Shown piece by piece: positions 35,527 to 44,835 of a DNA stretch of 64,000 bases. Positions within the stretch are counted from its first letter, which is position 1, and every line of letters begins with the position of its first letter. The stretch spans positions 31,397 through 95,396 of the forward strand of contig NZ_PDUS01000017.1 of the NCBI RefSeq assembly GCF_002723455.1, given 5' to 3'. Origin of the DNA: Pseudoalteromonas sp. 3D05. GTDB taxonomy: Bacteria; Pseudomonadota; Gammaproteobacteria; Enterobacterales; Alteromonadaceae. Under the pieces are notes generated by a model. It searched no databases, was not told the DNA's origin, and was given only the letters and a program-made list of their open reading frames with translations. The translations under genes and the position numbers were made by a program.

Positions 35527-37240
35527 GTTTTGGCCTATGTTGATACTTTTTTAGCAGTGTTGGTATAACCCAAGCAAGGGCAAATGCCAGCGCGGGTAGT
35601 AGCATTTGCATTAACGCATACACTGAGCTTACCCGCCGGCTTGCACCACTAGCTAGGGCAACGGCTTCGGTGGTAATGGTGTTTATGCGACCCCCACCAT
35701 TGAGTAAAGTTGGTAAATACTGACTAAAGCTAATAGCGAGCCCCAGTGCAAGTGCAATGCAAATTGGCGCGAATAACATGGGCAGTTTAACCTGCCAAAA
35801 AACCTTAGCAGGTGGTGCACCAAGGCTTGCAGCTAAATTAGCAAATCGAGGATCCATTCGTCTATAACCACTGGCCAATGATAAAAATACATAGGGCACA
35901 ACAAACAATAAATGGCTAAAAATGACATTAAAAAATGCGTGATGACTATTAACTTGCTCTTGCAACCAAACTAAACCAAATAAAAATGCAATACTTGGAA
36001 TGAGCATTGGCAAATAAATAACTAAGCTGGCAAACCGTGATAAAGGCTGCCCTCTTAATTGCTCAGCTTCAAGAGTGAATAGCGTAAAAATGATTGCAAT
36101 TAATGTGGCGCTAATACCAAGCAATAGCGTATCCAATAATGGCTGTTGCATGTGTGCGAGTGTATTTTGCCAGTGCATTAGCACGAATTGTTCGGGTAAA
36201 ATATCAGGAAACCGCCAAAATCCAGCAAAAGACCAAAGTACAAGTCCAGCTAACGATATGAATACACAGCTTATTAAAATAACGGTTAAAATATGTGTAA
36301 ACCACATAACAAACTGACCTGCATACTCGCGTTGTCCATTAGTGAGATTAGACAGAGTCAACCGTTTGAATAGTTTTTCGCACATCAACCAAAATGCCAG
36401 TAAAGCCAGCGTAATTAAGAGCTGAATAATTGCACCCGCCGAGGCTTTAATACGCAAGGTTAAGTCAACATCGTTAAACCAATGCATAATTGCAACTGCC
36501 AAGGTAGGCGGCGCATTAGGGCCTAAAATTAATGGGATTTCGACATTAGCACTGGCATAAGCAAGCACCGCCAATACAGGTAATCGTAGTAATGGATAAA
36601 GGTTTGGCAAAACGACCTTAAAAAAAGCGGTCATGGGGCAGTAGCCCAAACTCAAGGCAATTTTATGATGAGCGCGTAATTTAGCCCCTAGGTCAGCTTG
36701 CGCCAATGCACCTAATGCCATGAGTAATAAAAATGGTAACTCTTTGAGTGTTAATCCTAAGATCATGCTTATACCCCAAGCATCATGGGGTAGTAACCAA
36801 TCAGGAGGACTTTGCCAACCACTAAACCAAGGGGAAAATAGCCGCGATATCATTCCTGAAGGCGTTATTAAAAATCCAATGGCGATGGCCGCCGCGGCAT
36901 GAGGAATAACCAAGATAGGGCCTAGTAGGCGTTGAATGCGAGCAAGCCAAGGACTGGTAAAATAGCAGGCTAAAATTAATAAGGTGATCGCCAAGGCTAA
37001 AATAGTACTTATAAATGCGCTGCTGAGACTGAGTAACACCATTTTACTAAAACCCGGAGTATTAAACAGAACACTGAAGCCGTGCAAGGAGAAGCGCATT
37101 TTATCAAGTGCAGGTATATACCCAAACGCTGGCAGCAGTACGCCAATTAACCCACCCATAACAGGAATAATTAATAATGCCATTAATAATGCTGGGCTTA
37201 ATAGTACGGTTTTGGTAAATAAATCATTGGTCTTGATCAT
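35519..37240 (-). CDS. ynjC: ABC transporter permease, fused two-domain (YnjC-like)
   Basis: A 573-residue permease with about 12 membrane segments, formed by two BPD-type halves. EAA-like loops are visible: AHHKIALSLGYCPMTAFFKVVLPNLYPLL in the first half and FANLAASLGAPPAKVFWQVKLPML in the second. The same fused layout is found in ThiP and in the ferric-iron permeases, and in E. coli YnjC. The stop overlaps the ATPase start, and the start overlaps the binding-protein stop by 4 bp (ATGA). Confidence 0.93.
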   Translation of the reverse strand: MIKTNDLFTKTVLLSPALLMALLIIPVMGGLIGVLLPAFGYIPALDKMRFSLHGFSVLFNTPGFSKMVLLSLSSAFISTILALAITLLILACYFTSPWLARIQRLLGPILVIPHAAAAIAIGFLITPSGMISRLFSPWFSGWQSPPDWLLPHDAWGISMILGLTLKELPFLLLMALGALAQADLGAKLRAHHKIALSLGYCPMTAFFKVVLPNLYPLLRLPVLAVLAYASANVEIPLILGPNAPPTLAVAIMHWFNDVDLTLRIKASAGAIIQLLITLALLAFWLMCEKLFKRLTLSNLTNGQREYAGQFVMWFTHILTVILISCVFISLAGLVLWSFAGFWRFPDILPEQFVLMHWQNTLAHMQQPLLDTLLLGISATLIAIIFTLFTLEAEQLRGQPLSRFASLVIYLPMLIPSIAFLFGLVWLQEQVNSHHAFFNVIFSHLLFVVPYVFLSLASGYRRMDPRFANLAASLGAPPAKVFWQVKLPMLFAPICIALALGLAISFSQYLPTLLNGGGRINTITTEAVALASGASRRVSSVYALMQMLLPALAFALAWVIPTLLKKYQHRPKHA

Positions 37241-38502
37241 TTTAGTACCTTTTTAACAGAATGAGGTACGGCGTAACGACTAAGCCAATGTTGATTTATA
37301 TAGTTGACCCAGCTCGGATGCGGCTCAGCTAAGGCGGGGCTTTGATTAGTTAATACTAAACTACTTGGGTGAGGGTTAGGGTGTGCAAATAGCGTTTTTT
37401 GCTCAGCGTTTAAAAGTGATAAATCAAGCACGGTACGGTCACCCCAAGTACTAGCTTGCTGCTTTTTGGCTTGCGCTTGTACGCTAAGCATAAAGTTAGC
37501 AAGCAATTTTGCACTGTCGCTGTGGCTGGCGTTATAAGGAATGGCGACAAAATGTATATTGCTTAAACTGCCATCGCGCATCGCATAGCTGCGAATGCTG
37601 GTAGGTAAATCATAACGCATTACGGCGGCAGGTATTTCAGCAGCTGAAAATGTTAATGCTAAACTCAGCTCTGTATCTCCCACTAAGCGCCTAAGCGCGG
37701 TGCTGCTTGAAACAAAGTATTTCCCCTTTCGCCAAAGGTTTGGGTGCAGGGTATCTAAGTATTGCCATAGCGCTGGCAACAACAAGGCTGCACTTTGCTC
37801 AGTAGCAGGTTGATAAAGTAAGTGTTGTAATGACTCAGGTGTAAGGCTTATTAGTGCGTACTTTAAGAAACTTACACCAATAAAATCAGGGGGCTTTGGG
37901 TAAGTAAAGCGACCTTGATGTTGAGCACTCCATGTTAGTAACTCAGCCAAACTGTACGGAGGGGCTGACATCGTTTTACTATCATAGTAAAAGGTTAAAG
38001 CAGCTTGGCCCCAGGGGGATTCCATGCCTTGAGTTGGTACACCAAAATCAAGTGTAACAGCAGGGTTGTTATCCGGGTTTGTTAGAGCAAAGTTAGGCAG
38101 TGATTGTGCCCAATTAGGTGCTAATAAACTATGTTGGGCCATAGCTGCAAAATTAGCGCCGTTGATCCAAATTAAGTCAACTTTTCCCGCATCGTGATTA
38201 TCCGCTGACTTTTCAGCTAATACACGGCTTACAGCTTCGCTGGTGTCGGTAAGTTTTATATGATGTAGCTCAATATTGTAGCGCTGCTTAACTTGCTCAC
38301 CAAGCCATTGTATATAACTATTTATTTGTGGGTCGCCACCCCATGCATGAAAATAAACAGGCTTATTACTGCCATTGTTAACGATGGTTTGCCAAGTCGG
38401 TTTTTGCTCCTTAGCAACACTTAAAAAAGGGACCGTCAGCAATAATATTAGGCCACAAAGTGTATTACAAAAAGCAATGCGCAGTTGTTTATGGCGTATC
38501 AT
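37237..38502 (-). CDS. ynjB: ABC transporter substrate-binding protein (YnjB-like)
   Basis: A 421-residue exported binding protein with signal peptide ending SVAKEQ. The family core is visible in WQTIVNNGSNKPVYFHAWGGDPQINSYIQWLGEQV, then VDLIWINGANFAAMAQHSLLAPNWAQSLPNF and PWGQAALTFYYDSKTM. It closes with WVNYINQHWLSRYAVPHSVKK. This is the COG4134 family of E. coli YnjB. No ligand is known for the family; relatives in the superfamily bind iron, thiamine or polyamines. It overlaps the DUF547 gene by 14 bp. Confidence 0.92.
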   Translation of the reverse strand: MIRHKQLRIAFCNTLCGLILLLTVPFLSVAKEQKPTWQTIVNNGSNKPVYFHAWGGDPQINSYIQWLGEQVKQRYNIELHHIKLTDTSEAVSRVLAEKSADNHDAGKVDLIWINGANFAAMAQHSLLAPNWAQSLPNFALTNPDNNPAVTLDFGVPTQGMESPWGQAALTFYYDSKTMSAPPYSLAELLTWSAQHQGRFTYPKPPDFIGVSFLKYALISLTPESLQHLLYQPATEQSAALLLPALWQYLDTLHPNLWRKGKYFVSSSTALRRLVGDTELSLALTFSAAEIPAAVMRYDLPTSIRSYAMRDGSLSNIHFVAIPYNASHSDSAKLLANFMLSVQAQAKKQQASTWGDRTVLDLSLLNAEQKTLFAHPNPHPSSLVLTNQSPALAEPHPSWVNYINQHWLSRYAVPHSVKKVLK

Positions 38503-39307
38503 TCAATGCCCAGTTGTAATCTAAGAACTTAATTTTCATTGTGTTATTTTTAATTTTGCGTTGCTCGGTTGGTGTTAAGTTTAGCGCATTTGAGTACAGC
38601 AGGGTAAATGCATTTAAGCTATTTGCACCACCAAAGCCTTGCTCAAAATCATCACGATACCACTTAAAAATTGGTGACAGATAGAGAGTATCATCGGCTA
38701 TATAATTGCGGGTTGTATCTGCTAAAAAGAACTTTGTTTGTTGCTCTAATTGCATATCTAACTGCTGTGCACGATAGGCTTGTGCACGCAGAGCAGGGCA
38801 ACCAATGCTGGCACAGTTAACAGCAAAATGAATACGAGGCTCGTTAAAATTTCCTTCACCACGAATTAATGTATGTTCTATGTTATCTAAACTACGGGTT
38901 TTACCTAATAAAGGGATGAACTCTTTACGCCATGGCGAACTAAAAAAGCTGCCTAGCTCTTTTATCGATGCGATATCTGGGTATTTGGTTAAAATAAACG
39001 CCACAGTCCATGCATTGTAAGCGTTGATCAAAAACGCCAATTGTTTGGCTTTTGACCAGCTGTTGAATTCACGCTGACTTACCTGTGAAAGAGTATCTAA
39101 GTAGCCCGTTAACATCACTTGGTCAGCTTTAAACCCGCTGTAGTTAACTCCAGTACTGGTGCCTTCACTAATGCTTTTTACATGTTTGCTTAACAATTGG
39201 TCCCAAGGCTGATGAATTGAATCCGATTCATCAGCCTTTACAGTGGTGCTGGCTAAAATAGCCAACAACACTGTCATTTTAAAGACACAATAAAAGACTA
39301 ATTTCAT
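38489..39307 (-). CDS. DUF547 domain exported protein
   Basis: About 272 residues. I chose the ATG at 39307: it starts a signal peptide (MKLVFYCVFKMTVLLAILASTTVKA) and has AGAGGC upstream. The longer open frame runs 77 bp into the flavoprotein gene with no ribosome site. DUF547 features are the KQLAFLINAYNAWTVAFILTKYP and IEHTLIRGEGNFNEPRIHFAVNCASIGCPALRAQAY segments, then IFKWYRDDFEQGFGG. DUF547 proteins are often found beside TVP38-type membrane proteins and redox genes, but the function is unknown. The start lies one base after the flavoprotein stop. Confidence 0.9.
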   Translation of the reverse strand: MKLVFYCVFKMTVLLAILASTTVKADESDSIHQPWDQLLSKHVKSISEGTSTGVNYSGFKADQVMLTGYLDTLSQVSQREFNSWSKAKQLAFLINAYNAWTVAFILTKYPDIASIKELGSFFSSPWRKEFIPLLGKTRSLDNIEHTLIRGEGNFNEPRIHFAVNCASIGCPALRAQAYRAQQLDMQLEQQTKFFLADTTRNYIADDTLYLSPIFKWYRDDFEQGFGGANSLNAFTLLYSNALNLTPTEQRKIKNNTMKIKFLDYNWALNDTP

Positions 39308-39308
39308 T

Positions 39309-41468
39309 TTAGCCTCTGCGCCAAGTGTGGTATTTCTCAAGCCAATTAAGCACAGTTTGTGGCGCATTAGCACGTTTCCATTCACCCGCCGCGTACTTGT
39401 TACCTTCAGCCCAGGTTGGGTAACTATGAATCGTCCCTAGTATTTTATTAAGGCCTAAGCCGTGCTTCATTGCTAATACAAATTCAGCAATTAGGTCGCC
39501 AGCATGTTCAGACACCACGGTAACGCCGAGTATTTTATCTTTGCCTTTGGGTGTGATCACTTTGATAAAGCCTTGCGTTGCACTTTCTGTAATTGCTCGG
39601 TCAAGCTCTTTAAATTCAAAGCGCGTTATTTCGTAATCAATCCCTTGTTCGATAGCATCTTGCTCGTTTAAACCAACGCGCGCTACTTCTGGATCAATAA
39701 ACGTGGTCCATGGAATAACGCGATAATCGACCTTGAATTTTTTAAGGTTCCCAAATAAGCCATTTACCGCAGCGTACCAGCCTTGGTGAGCTGCAACATG
39801 CGTAAACTGATACGGACCGACAATATCGCCCGCAGCAAAAATATTCGGATAAAGGGTTTCTAAGTACTCGTTAGTAACAATAGTTCGGTTGGTTTCAATA
39901 CCTAACTCTTCAAGGCCATAGCCGGTTAAGCGGGCACTACGGCCAACGGCACATAACAGTTCGTCGTATTCAATTTCAAGCTCTTGCTCTTGGTGTTTAA
40001 CAATAATGTACTTTTTACCATCGCGAGCTTCACAGCGCAGCGCTTGATGATTGGTTAATACATTCACGCCACTGGCTTGTAAAGCGTGGCTGGCAAACTC
40101 TGAAACTTCAATATCTTCTTTGATCATGATGCGATCGGCCATTTCGACTTGCGTAACCGATGAGCCTAGCCGTGCAAAGCTTTGTGCTAGCTCAGAGCCG
40201 ATTGGCCCACCCCCAAGTACCACAAGCTTTTTAGGTGCATGATTGTAATCTGCAAACTTTTTCCACAATGTGTCACTGGTAACATAGCCTGTTTCTTCTA
40301 TACCGGGTAGTGGCGGCACAAACGGGCGAGCGCCGGTAGCAATAACAATTGTTTTAGCGGTAAGCGTTTGGCTACCACCGTCGTTAAGTTTAATTTCCAC
40401 AGTCCATGGGTCAATAATTTTGGCGTAGCCTTTAAGTACTTCAACGCCTAAATTAGTATAGCGCTCAACACTGTCGTGCGGGGCAATATCAGCAATGACT
40501 TGGTGTACACGGGCCATGACTTTTTTAAATGAAAATTCAGGGCTGATACTTTCTAAACCATATTTATCTGCATGCTTAAATTGTTCAGTAACTTTAGCAC
40601 TTTTTATAATTGCTTTACTTGGCACACAACCATAGTTTAAGCAATCGCCACCCATTTCACCGGCCTCAATTAACGTGACTTTTGCTTTCACGGCGGCAGC
40701 TATGTAGCTGGTCACCAAACCACCAGCGCCTCCTCCGATGACAATCATGTTGCGGTCAAACTGTTTGGGTTTAGTATAATTTTTATATACTTTACGTTTT
40801 TTTAGTACATTAATAATTGCTTTTGCAATAAGCGGAAATACACCCAGCAGTGCAAATGAGACTATAAGGTCTAAGGATAAAATGCCCGATAAGCTATCAA
40901 TTTGAGCTAATTGTGTGCCCGCATTAACAAATACAAATGTGCCGGCTAACATGCCGATTTGACTGACCCAATAGAATGTCCATGACTTAATAGCTGTTAG
41001 GCCCATCAACAGGTTTATCAAAAAGAATGGGAAAACAGGCACTAACCTTAAGGTAAATAGGTAAAAGCTGCCTTCTTTTTCAACGCCTGCATCAATGGCA
41101 GACAAACGTTCTGGAAAACGTTTCTTAACCACGTCACGTAATAAATATCGCGAGACTAAAAACGCTAACGTAGCGCCAATGGTTGATGCAAAAGAGGCAA
41201 CCAATAACCCTTCAACAAGGCCAAATAGTGCCCCCGCAGCCAATGTTAAAATGGCAGCACCGGGTAATGACAGTGCAGTGACCACAACGTAGAGTAAAAA
41301 GAACCCTCCAATCACCAAAAGTGGCGATTGTTCGCGCCATTGGCTAAATTCTTCCATTGATCCTTTTAAGCCATCAAGGGTAAGTAGTTGGTGAATATCA
41401 AAGTGAAAAAAGAGCCCTACACCCAGCAAGGCAACAATCAATAATAGTAATTTTTTTAACATGTTCAC
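39309..41468 (-). CDS. TVP38-type membrane domain fused to mercuric-reductase-like flavoprotein
   Basis: A 719-residue fusion. Residues 1 to about 230 form a TVP38/TMEM64 (SNARE-associated/DedA-like) membrane domain with GAAILTLAAGALFGLVEGLLVASFASTIGATLAFLVSRYLLR. Residues about 240-719 are a class I pyridine-nucleotide disulfide oxidoreductase. It has FAD-binding VIGGGAGGLVTSYIAA, the redox cysteine pair in GGDCLNYGCVPSKAI, NADPH-type VVLGGGPIGSELAQSFARLG, and AAGDIVGPYQFTHVAAHQG. The C-terminal dimer domain ends in HSYPTWAEG, with the His/Glu of this enzyme class. Mercuric reductase's C-terminal Cys pair is absent, so mercury reduction is not implied. The fusion is known in this order. It sits 6 bp after the receptor gene. 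Confidence 0.93.
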   Translation of the reverse strand: MNMLKKLLLLIVALLGVGLFFHFDIHQLLTLDGLKGSMEEFSQWREQSPLLVIGGFFLLYVVVTALSLPGAAILTLAAGALFGLVEGLLVASFASTIGATLAFLVSRYLLRDVVKKRFPERLSAIDAGVEKEGSFYLFTLRLVPVFPFFLINLLMGLTAIKSWTFYWVSQIGMLAGTFVFVNAGTQLAQIDSLSGILSLDLIVSFALLGVFPLIAKAIINVLKKRKVYKNYTKPKQFDRNMIVIGGGAGGLVTSYIAAAVKAKVTLIEAGEMGGDCLNYGCVPSKAIIKSAKVTEQFKHADKYGLESISPEFSFKKVMARVHQVIADIAPHDSVERYTNLGVEVLKGYAKIIDPWTVEIKLNDGGSQTLTAKTIVIATGARPFVPPLPGIEETGYVTSDTLWKKFADYNHAPKKLVVLGGGPIGSELAQSFARLGSSVTQVEMADRIMIKEDIEVSEFASHALQASGVNVLTNHQALRCEARDGKKYIIVKHQEQELEIEYDELLCAVGRSARLTGYGLEELGIETNRTIVTNEYLETLYPNIFAAGDIVGPYQFTHVAAHQGWYAAVNGLFGNLKKFKVDYRVIPWTTFIDPEVARVGLNEQDAIEQGIDYEITRFEFKELDRAITESATQGFIKVITPKGKDKILGVTVVSEHAGDLIAEFVLAMKHGLGLNKILGTIHSYPTWAEGNKYAAGEWKRANAPQTVLNWLEKYHTWRRG

Positions 41469-41474
41469 TCGCTA

Positions 41475-43811
41475 TTAAAAGTTATAGGTAAAGGTCAATT
41501 TGCCATGAATAGGCAGCTCTGGATAAACGAGTGTTGCGCCAAAGTAACCGCCTTCAAACACGGGTCGCCAGTTATCTTGGTTGGTTACATTGGTAATGTC
41601 TAAACGCAAAGCCATTTGCTCATTGAATACATAGCGACTATTTAGATTGAGTGTGTATTGGTCGCGTATATAAACCGTGGCTAAATAGTCTAAAGGGTAG
41701 CTTTTTGTGTAAATAGCGCCTAGCCCAAAATCCCACTGTGGCGTAATTGACATACCGCCATTTACACTGACAGATTGCTCAGGTATCCCCTGTACACGCT
41801 GTGTTGATGGAGCAAATGCAGTAAAGTTAGGCGCGCCACCCGCTGTGCCGTTTATAATATCGGGGCGAGAGTTATCAAATATATCAGATACTTGCTTTGC
41901 GCCTTGGCTGCTTGCTGAATTATCGTATCGGGCATCAATATAACTGTAACCAACACTAAACCAATAGTTGGCTGCATCATAAAAAGCCTGGCTTTCGAAG
42001 CCTTGAGTGCGAATACCTGTATTACTGCCATCTCGATTACGCAAACTGCGGCGTTGATTAAATAACGCCCCGTCAACGTACCACGCGCTGTCTGCAGGTG
42101 CGTATTTTAAGCCCACTTCTGCGAGCGTGTTATCAGTTGCAAAGTTCTGAGCACTTATTTTGTTATCACTACCTAATACATTACCGCCAGCCATACTGTT
42201 TGAGGTTGCTTGGTTGTAGCTTCCTGCCATGTAACTTGTCAGTGCTGGTGTCAGTTTATAGTTAATGCTCGCTTGACCTGAGTGAAGGGTTTCATAAATA
42301 TTATCGCTGGCGGCTATTTGACCTTGGGGTGCAATAGGATCGCTTGCTTTCACATCATAATAGTCGATACGGTATCCAACGCTGGTACGAAGTTGGTTGG
42401 TCCATTGGCTATCGTGCTGAATCGCAATGCCTGTTTGCACGCTGGTGGAGTTAGTCGTATCAGAAAGTGAAAAATCACCATTGCCATCATTATTTATGTC
42501 GTATTGACCCCCTGGTGATACAAATACACCTGGGCGCAATTCAACCAAACGGGCCTGTTGTTCTGCTGTAAGAGGGATGCGGCGGTTTTCAATTGGACCC
42601 GTTAAGTCAATAGGGGAGTCAGCCTCGGTGGTAAATTGGCTAAAGCCTTTGACCTTGTTATAACGCATATCTAAGGCAAATAAGGTGTTTTGATTGTCTG
42701 CCCATTGATAATTTAACTCAGTGCGGTTTTGCACTGTGTCGGCGCCATCGATAATTTCTACAAAGCTATTTTGCGCAATTTCTTCGCGTTCTAAATGCTG
42801 AAAATAAGTAATGTTTTTAAGGCTTAACTGGTTATTTAGCTGACGTTTATACACGCTGTGAAATAGGTATGTAGTAGCGTCATTTATGTTGTCAGGGTCG
42901 GTCAATACTTGATTGCGCGGTAACATCACTTGCCCAGTTGGCGAGACAATTGCCCCGGCGCCAGGTACTGTGCTGCCATTGGGTTGCACGCCTTGGCCTG
43001 TGATATAAAGCCCGTTATCGATTAATGCCTGTGTGGGGCGGTTTATACCTGCGTTATCAGTAAACTCAACATGATAGAGCTCAAAGTTTAGATCCCAGCT
43101 GGTTTTATCATCAGGTAAAAACCGCACGGCGGCAAAGAGGCTATCACTTTGAAAACCCGCGTAATCATAAAAACTACCATTATCAATATGCTCAGCACTT
43201 ACTCTAAACCCGCTTTCGCCTTGGACTATAGGCGCTGAATAATCGAGTTGCGCACTGTAGTGATCCCAACGTCCCGCAGATATAGTTGCTTTGCCTTGTG
43301 AGGTTTCGGTATTGGCTGTTTTTGAATGTAAATTAACGAATCCACCATTACGTTGACTAGTACCAAGTAGAACTGGTGGTGCGCCTTTCACCACATCAAT
43401 TTGCTCAATCGCATTAAATGATATGGGGATACCAAAGCCATTGTTACCTGCTTGTCGACGTACTCCATCTTGATAAAGTTCACCCAGTTGACCGCGAAGT
43501 GTGGGTAAGCTGGGAGCACCAAAGCCACTGGCGGCGTAACTGTTCGGTGTAACGGCTAAAATATCTTGTAAAGTGGTGATATTGAGTTGCTCAATCATGT
43601 CGCTACTAATTGGAGTAATCGCGCGGGCGATGTCGCTTAGTGATAGATCATCGCCAAATGGCCCGCTTATTTTCGCATCTTTGGGCGATAGCTGATGGGC
43701 TTTTAGTTTTTCTGCGGATACTTGGATTACTTCAATTTCGTTGTTTGCTTTTACGACTGATGTAAAGCTGGCACAAATACTTAGTGCTAAAAATGCGTAT
43801 TTCAAAATCAT
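41475..43811 (-). CDS. TonB-dependent receptor heading the ynj-like operon
   Basis: A 778-residue outer-membrane receptor. A signal peptide (MILKYAFLALSICASFTSVVKA) is followed by a TonB box-like EIEVIQVSAE and a plug domain with ITTLQDILAVTPNSYAASGFGAPSLPTLRGQ and EQIDVVKGAPPVLLGTSQRNGGFVNL. The barrel ends HGKLTFTYNF, with the terminal Phe. The plug has features of siderophore-type receptors. The operon places it with an ABC importer of the same family type, so both envelopes may import one substrate. The gene starts 148 bp from a divergent DoxX-like gene. Confidence 0.93.
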   Translation of the reverse strand: MILKYAFLALSICASFTSVVKANNEIEVIQVSAEKLKAHQLSPKDAKISGPFGDDLSLSDIARAITPISSDMIEQLNITTLQDILAVTPNSYAASGFGAPSLPTLRGQLGELYQDGVRRQAGNNGFGIPISFNAIEQIDVVKGAPPVLLGTSQRNGGFVNLHSKTANTETSQGKATISAGRWDHYSAQLDYSAPIVQGESGFRVSAEHIDNGSFYDYAGFQSDSLFAAVRFLPDDKTSWDLNFELYHVEFTDNAGINRPTQALIDNGLYITGQGVQPNGSTVPGAGAIVSPTGQVMLPRNQVLTDPDNINDATTYLFHSVYKRQLNNQLSLKNITYFQHLEREEIAQNSFVEIIDGADTVQNRTELNYQWADNQNTLFALDMRYNKVKGFSQFTTEADSPIDLTGPIENRRIPLTAEQQARLVELRPGVFVSPGGQYDINNDGNGDFSLSDTTNSTSVQTGIAIQHDSQWTNQLRTSVGYRIDYYDVKASDPIAPQGQIAASDNIYETLHSGQASINYKLTPALTSYMAGSYNQATSNSMAGGNVLGSDNKISAQNFATDNTLAEVGLKYAPADSAWYVDGALFNQRRSLRNRDGSNTGIRTQGFESQAFYDAANYWFSVGYSYIDARYDNSASSQGAKQVSDIFDNSRPDIINGTAGGAPNFTAFAPSTQRVQGIPEQSVSVNGGMSITPQWDFGLGAIYTKSYPLDYLATVYIRDQYTLNLNSRYVFNEQMALRLDITNVTNQDNWRPVFEGGYFGATLVYPELPIHGKLTFTYNF

Positions 43812-43958
43812 CTCACTGCAATTAAATAGGGTATATACGCTGTATGAGACCCTAAAGGGGTAAAAATACTTTCAAAATAGTTTATAAACTTTTTTGTAAG
43901 AAATTGACGTCTGCTCGGTCTTGTTGTTTTTAGTAGTAAACAAGACAAAGGAAAGATA

Positions 43959-44384
43959 ATGACTCAAACAATCACCACAGATACTCAAAACCGCCTGCAA
44001 TGGTCTTTATTTACATTGCGCTTAGGCGTATTTATTGTGATGCTGATGTGGACGCTGGATAAGTTTGTAAACCCAGGGCACAGCGCACGCATTTTCGAAC
44101 ATTTTTATGGCATAAGTGGGTCTACTGACACAATAGCCTATATTTTGGGGAGTTTACAGCTGGTACTGGTGTTTGCATTTATGGCGGGTATCAAAAAGCG
44201 TATTACTTATGGTTTAATTTTTTTAATGCATGGTGCTTCCACACTCTCATCTTACGCGCAATATCTTGATGGGTTTAACAATTTATTGTTTTTTGCAGCA
44301 TGGCCAATGTGGGCGGCCTGTTTTGCGCTTTACTTATTGCGCGACCAAGATGTTAAATTTATAGCCGTGAGACGTGCATCGTAA
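43959..44384 (+). CDS. DoxX-like membrane protein
   Basis: A 141-residue protein with four hydrophobic helices. It starts with a short hydrophilic stretch, then LFTLRLGVFIVMLMWTLDKFVNPGHSARIFEHFYGI, DTIAYILGSLQLVLVFAFMAGI and two further helices. This resembles the DoxX family. A ribosome site AAGGAAAG lies upstream of the ATG. It is divergent from the receptor of the ynj-like operon, sharing the promoter region. Role unknown; DoxX proteins are linked to quinone and oxidative-stress biology in some bacteria. Confidence 0.75.
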   Translation: MTQTITTDTQNRLQWSLFTLRLGVFIVMLMWTLDKFVNPGHSARIFEHFYGISGSTDTIAYILGSLQLVLVFAFMAGIKKRITYGLIFLMHGASTLSSYAQYLDGFNNLLFFAAWPMWAACFALYLLRDQDVKFIAVRRAS

Positions 44385-44548
44385 ATTAGACTAAAGGTAA
44401 ATTAAGCGAGATTAGCTAAGGCTACTTTAAAAATCGATGTATTGTTTTAGGTTTTTTATCACAATGATAAAGTATCAAGCAGATGAGTAAATCGTCAAAA
44501 TAAAGCAGGTTGCAGTTATCAAACTTTATAGTGCAAGGAGCTATTGTA

Positions 44549-44746
44549 ATGAATCAATTAACACAAAGTACCATCACATGCCCTTACTGTGGTGAACGCT
44601 TAGATATATTGATTGATCCCAGTGATTTGGATCAACAATACATTGAAGATTGCCAAGTGTGTTGTAAGCCTATTAACTTTTTAGTGCAAATGGATATGGA
44701 TGAGGCACTTTTCGTTACTGTTTCAAGTGATGATGAGGGGTTTTAA
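44549..44746 (+). CDS. CPXCG motif cysteine-rich protein
   Basis: A 65-residue protein. I chose the ATG at 44549, which has AAGGAG 8 nt upstream; a longer open frame starts at 44510 without this. It has two Cys pairs, CPYCG near the N-terminus and CQVCC in the middle, with a conserved acidic stretch between, matching the CPXCG cysteine-rich protein family. It probably binds zinc. Function unknown. A terminator follows. Confidence 0.88.
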   Translation: MNQLTQSTITCPYCGERLDILIDPSDLDQQYIEDCQVCCKPINFLVQMDMDEALFVTVSSDDEGF

Positions 44747-44781
44747 GCGTTTATAGGCACAGGGTTTTCGTTATGTATATA

Positions 44782-44806
44782 AAAAGCCGCTCTATGAGCG
44801 GCTTTT
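44782..44806. terminator. Bidirectional terminator
   Basis: An 11-bp stem (AAAAGCCGCTC with its complement) with loop TAT and A/T-rich arms. It lies between the CPXCG gene (plus strand) and the receptor gene (minus strand). Confidence 0.88.
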
Positions 44807-44835
44807 GATTTAGCAATAGGGGAATGTTGTGTTGT

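Noticed and set aside
39308..39385. Longer N-terminus of the DUF547 protein
   Set aside because: It overlaps the flavoprotein gene and lacks both a ribosome site and a signal peptide; the ATG at 39307 has both.
39309..41468. Mercury-resistance enzyme
   Set aside because: The C-terminal Cys pair of mercuric reductase is absent and no other mer genes are present.
43812..43958. TPP riboswitch before the receptor of the YnjBCD operon
   Set aside because: None of the conserved thi-box segments could be found on either strand.
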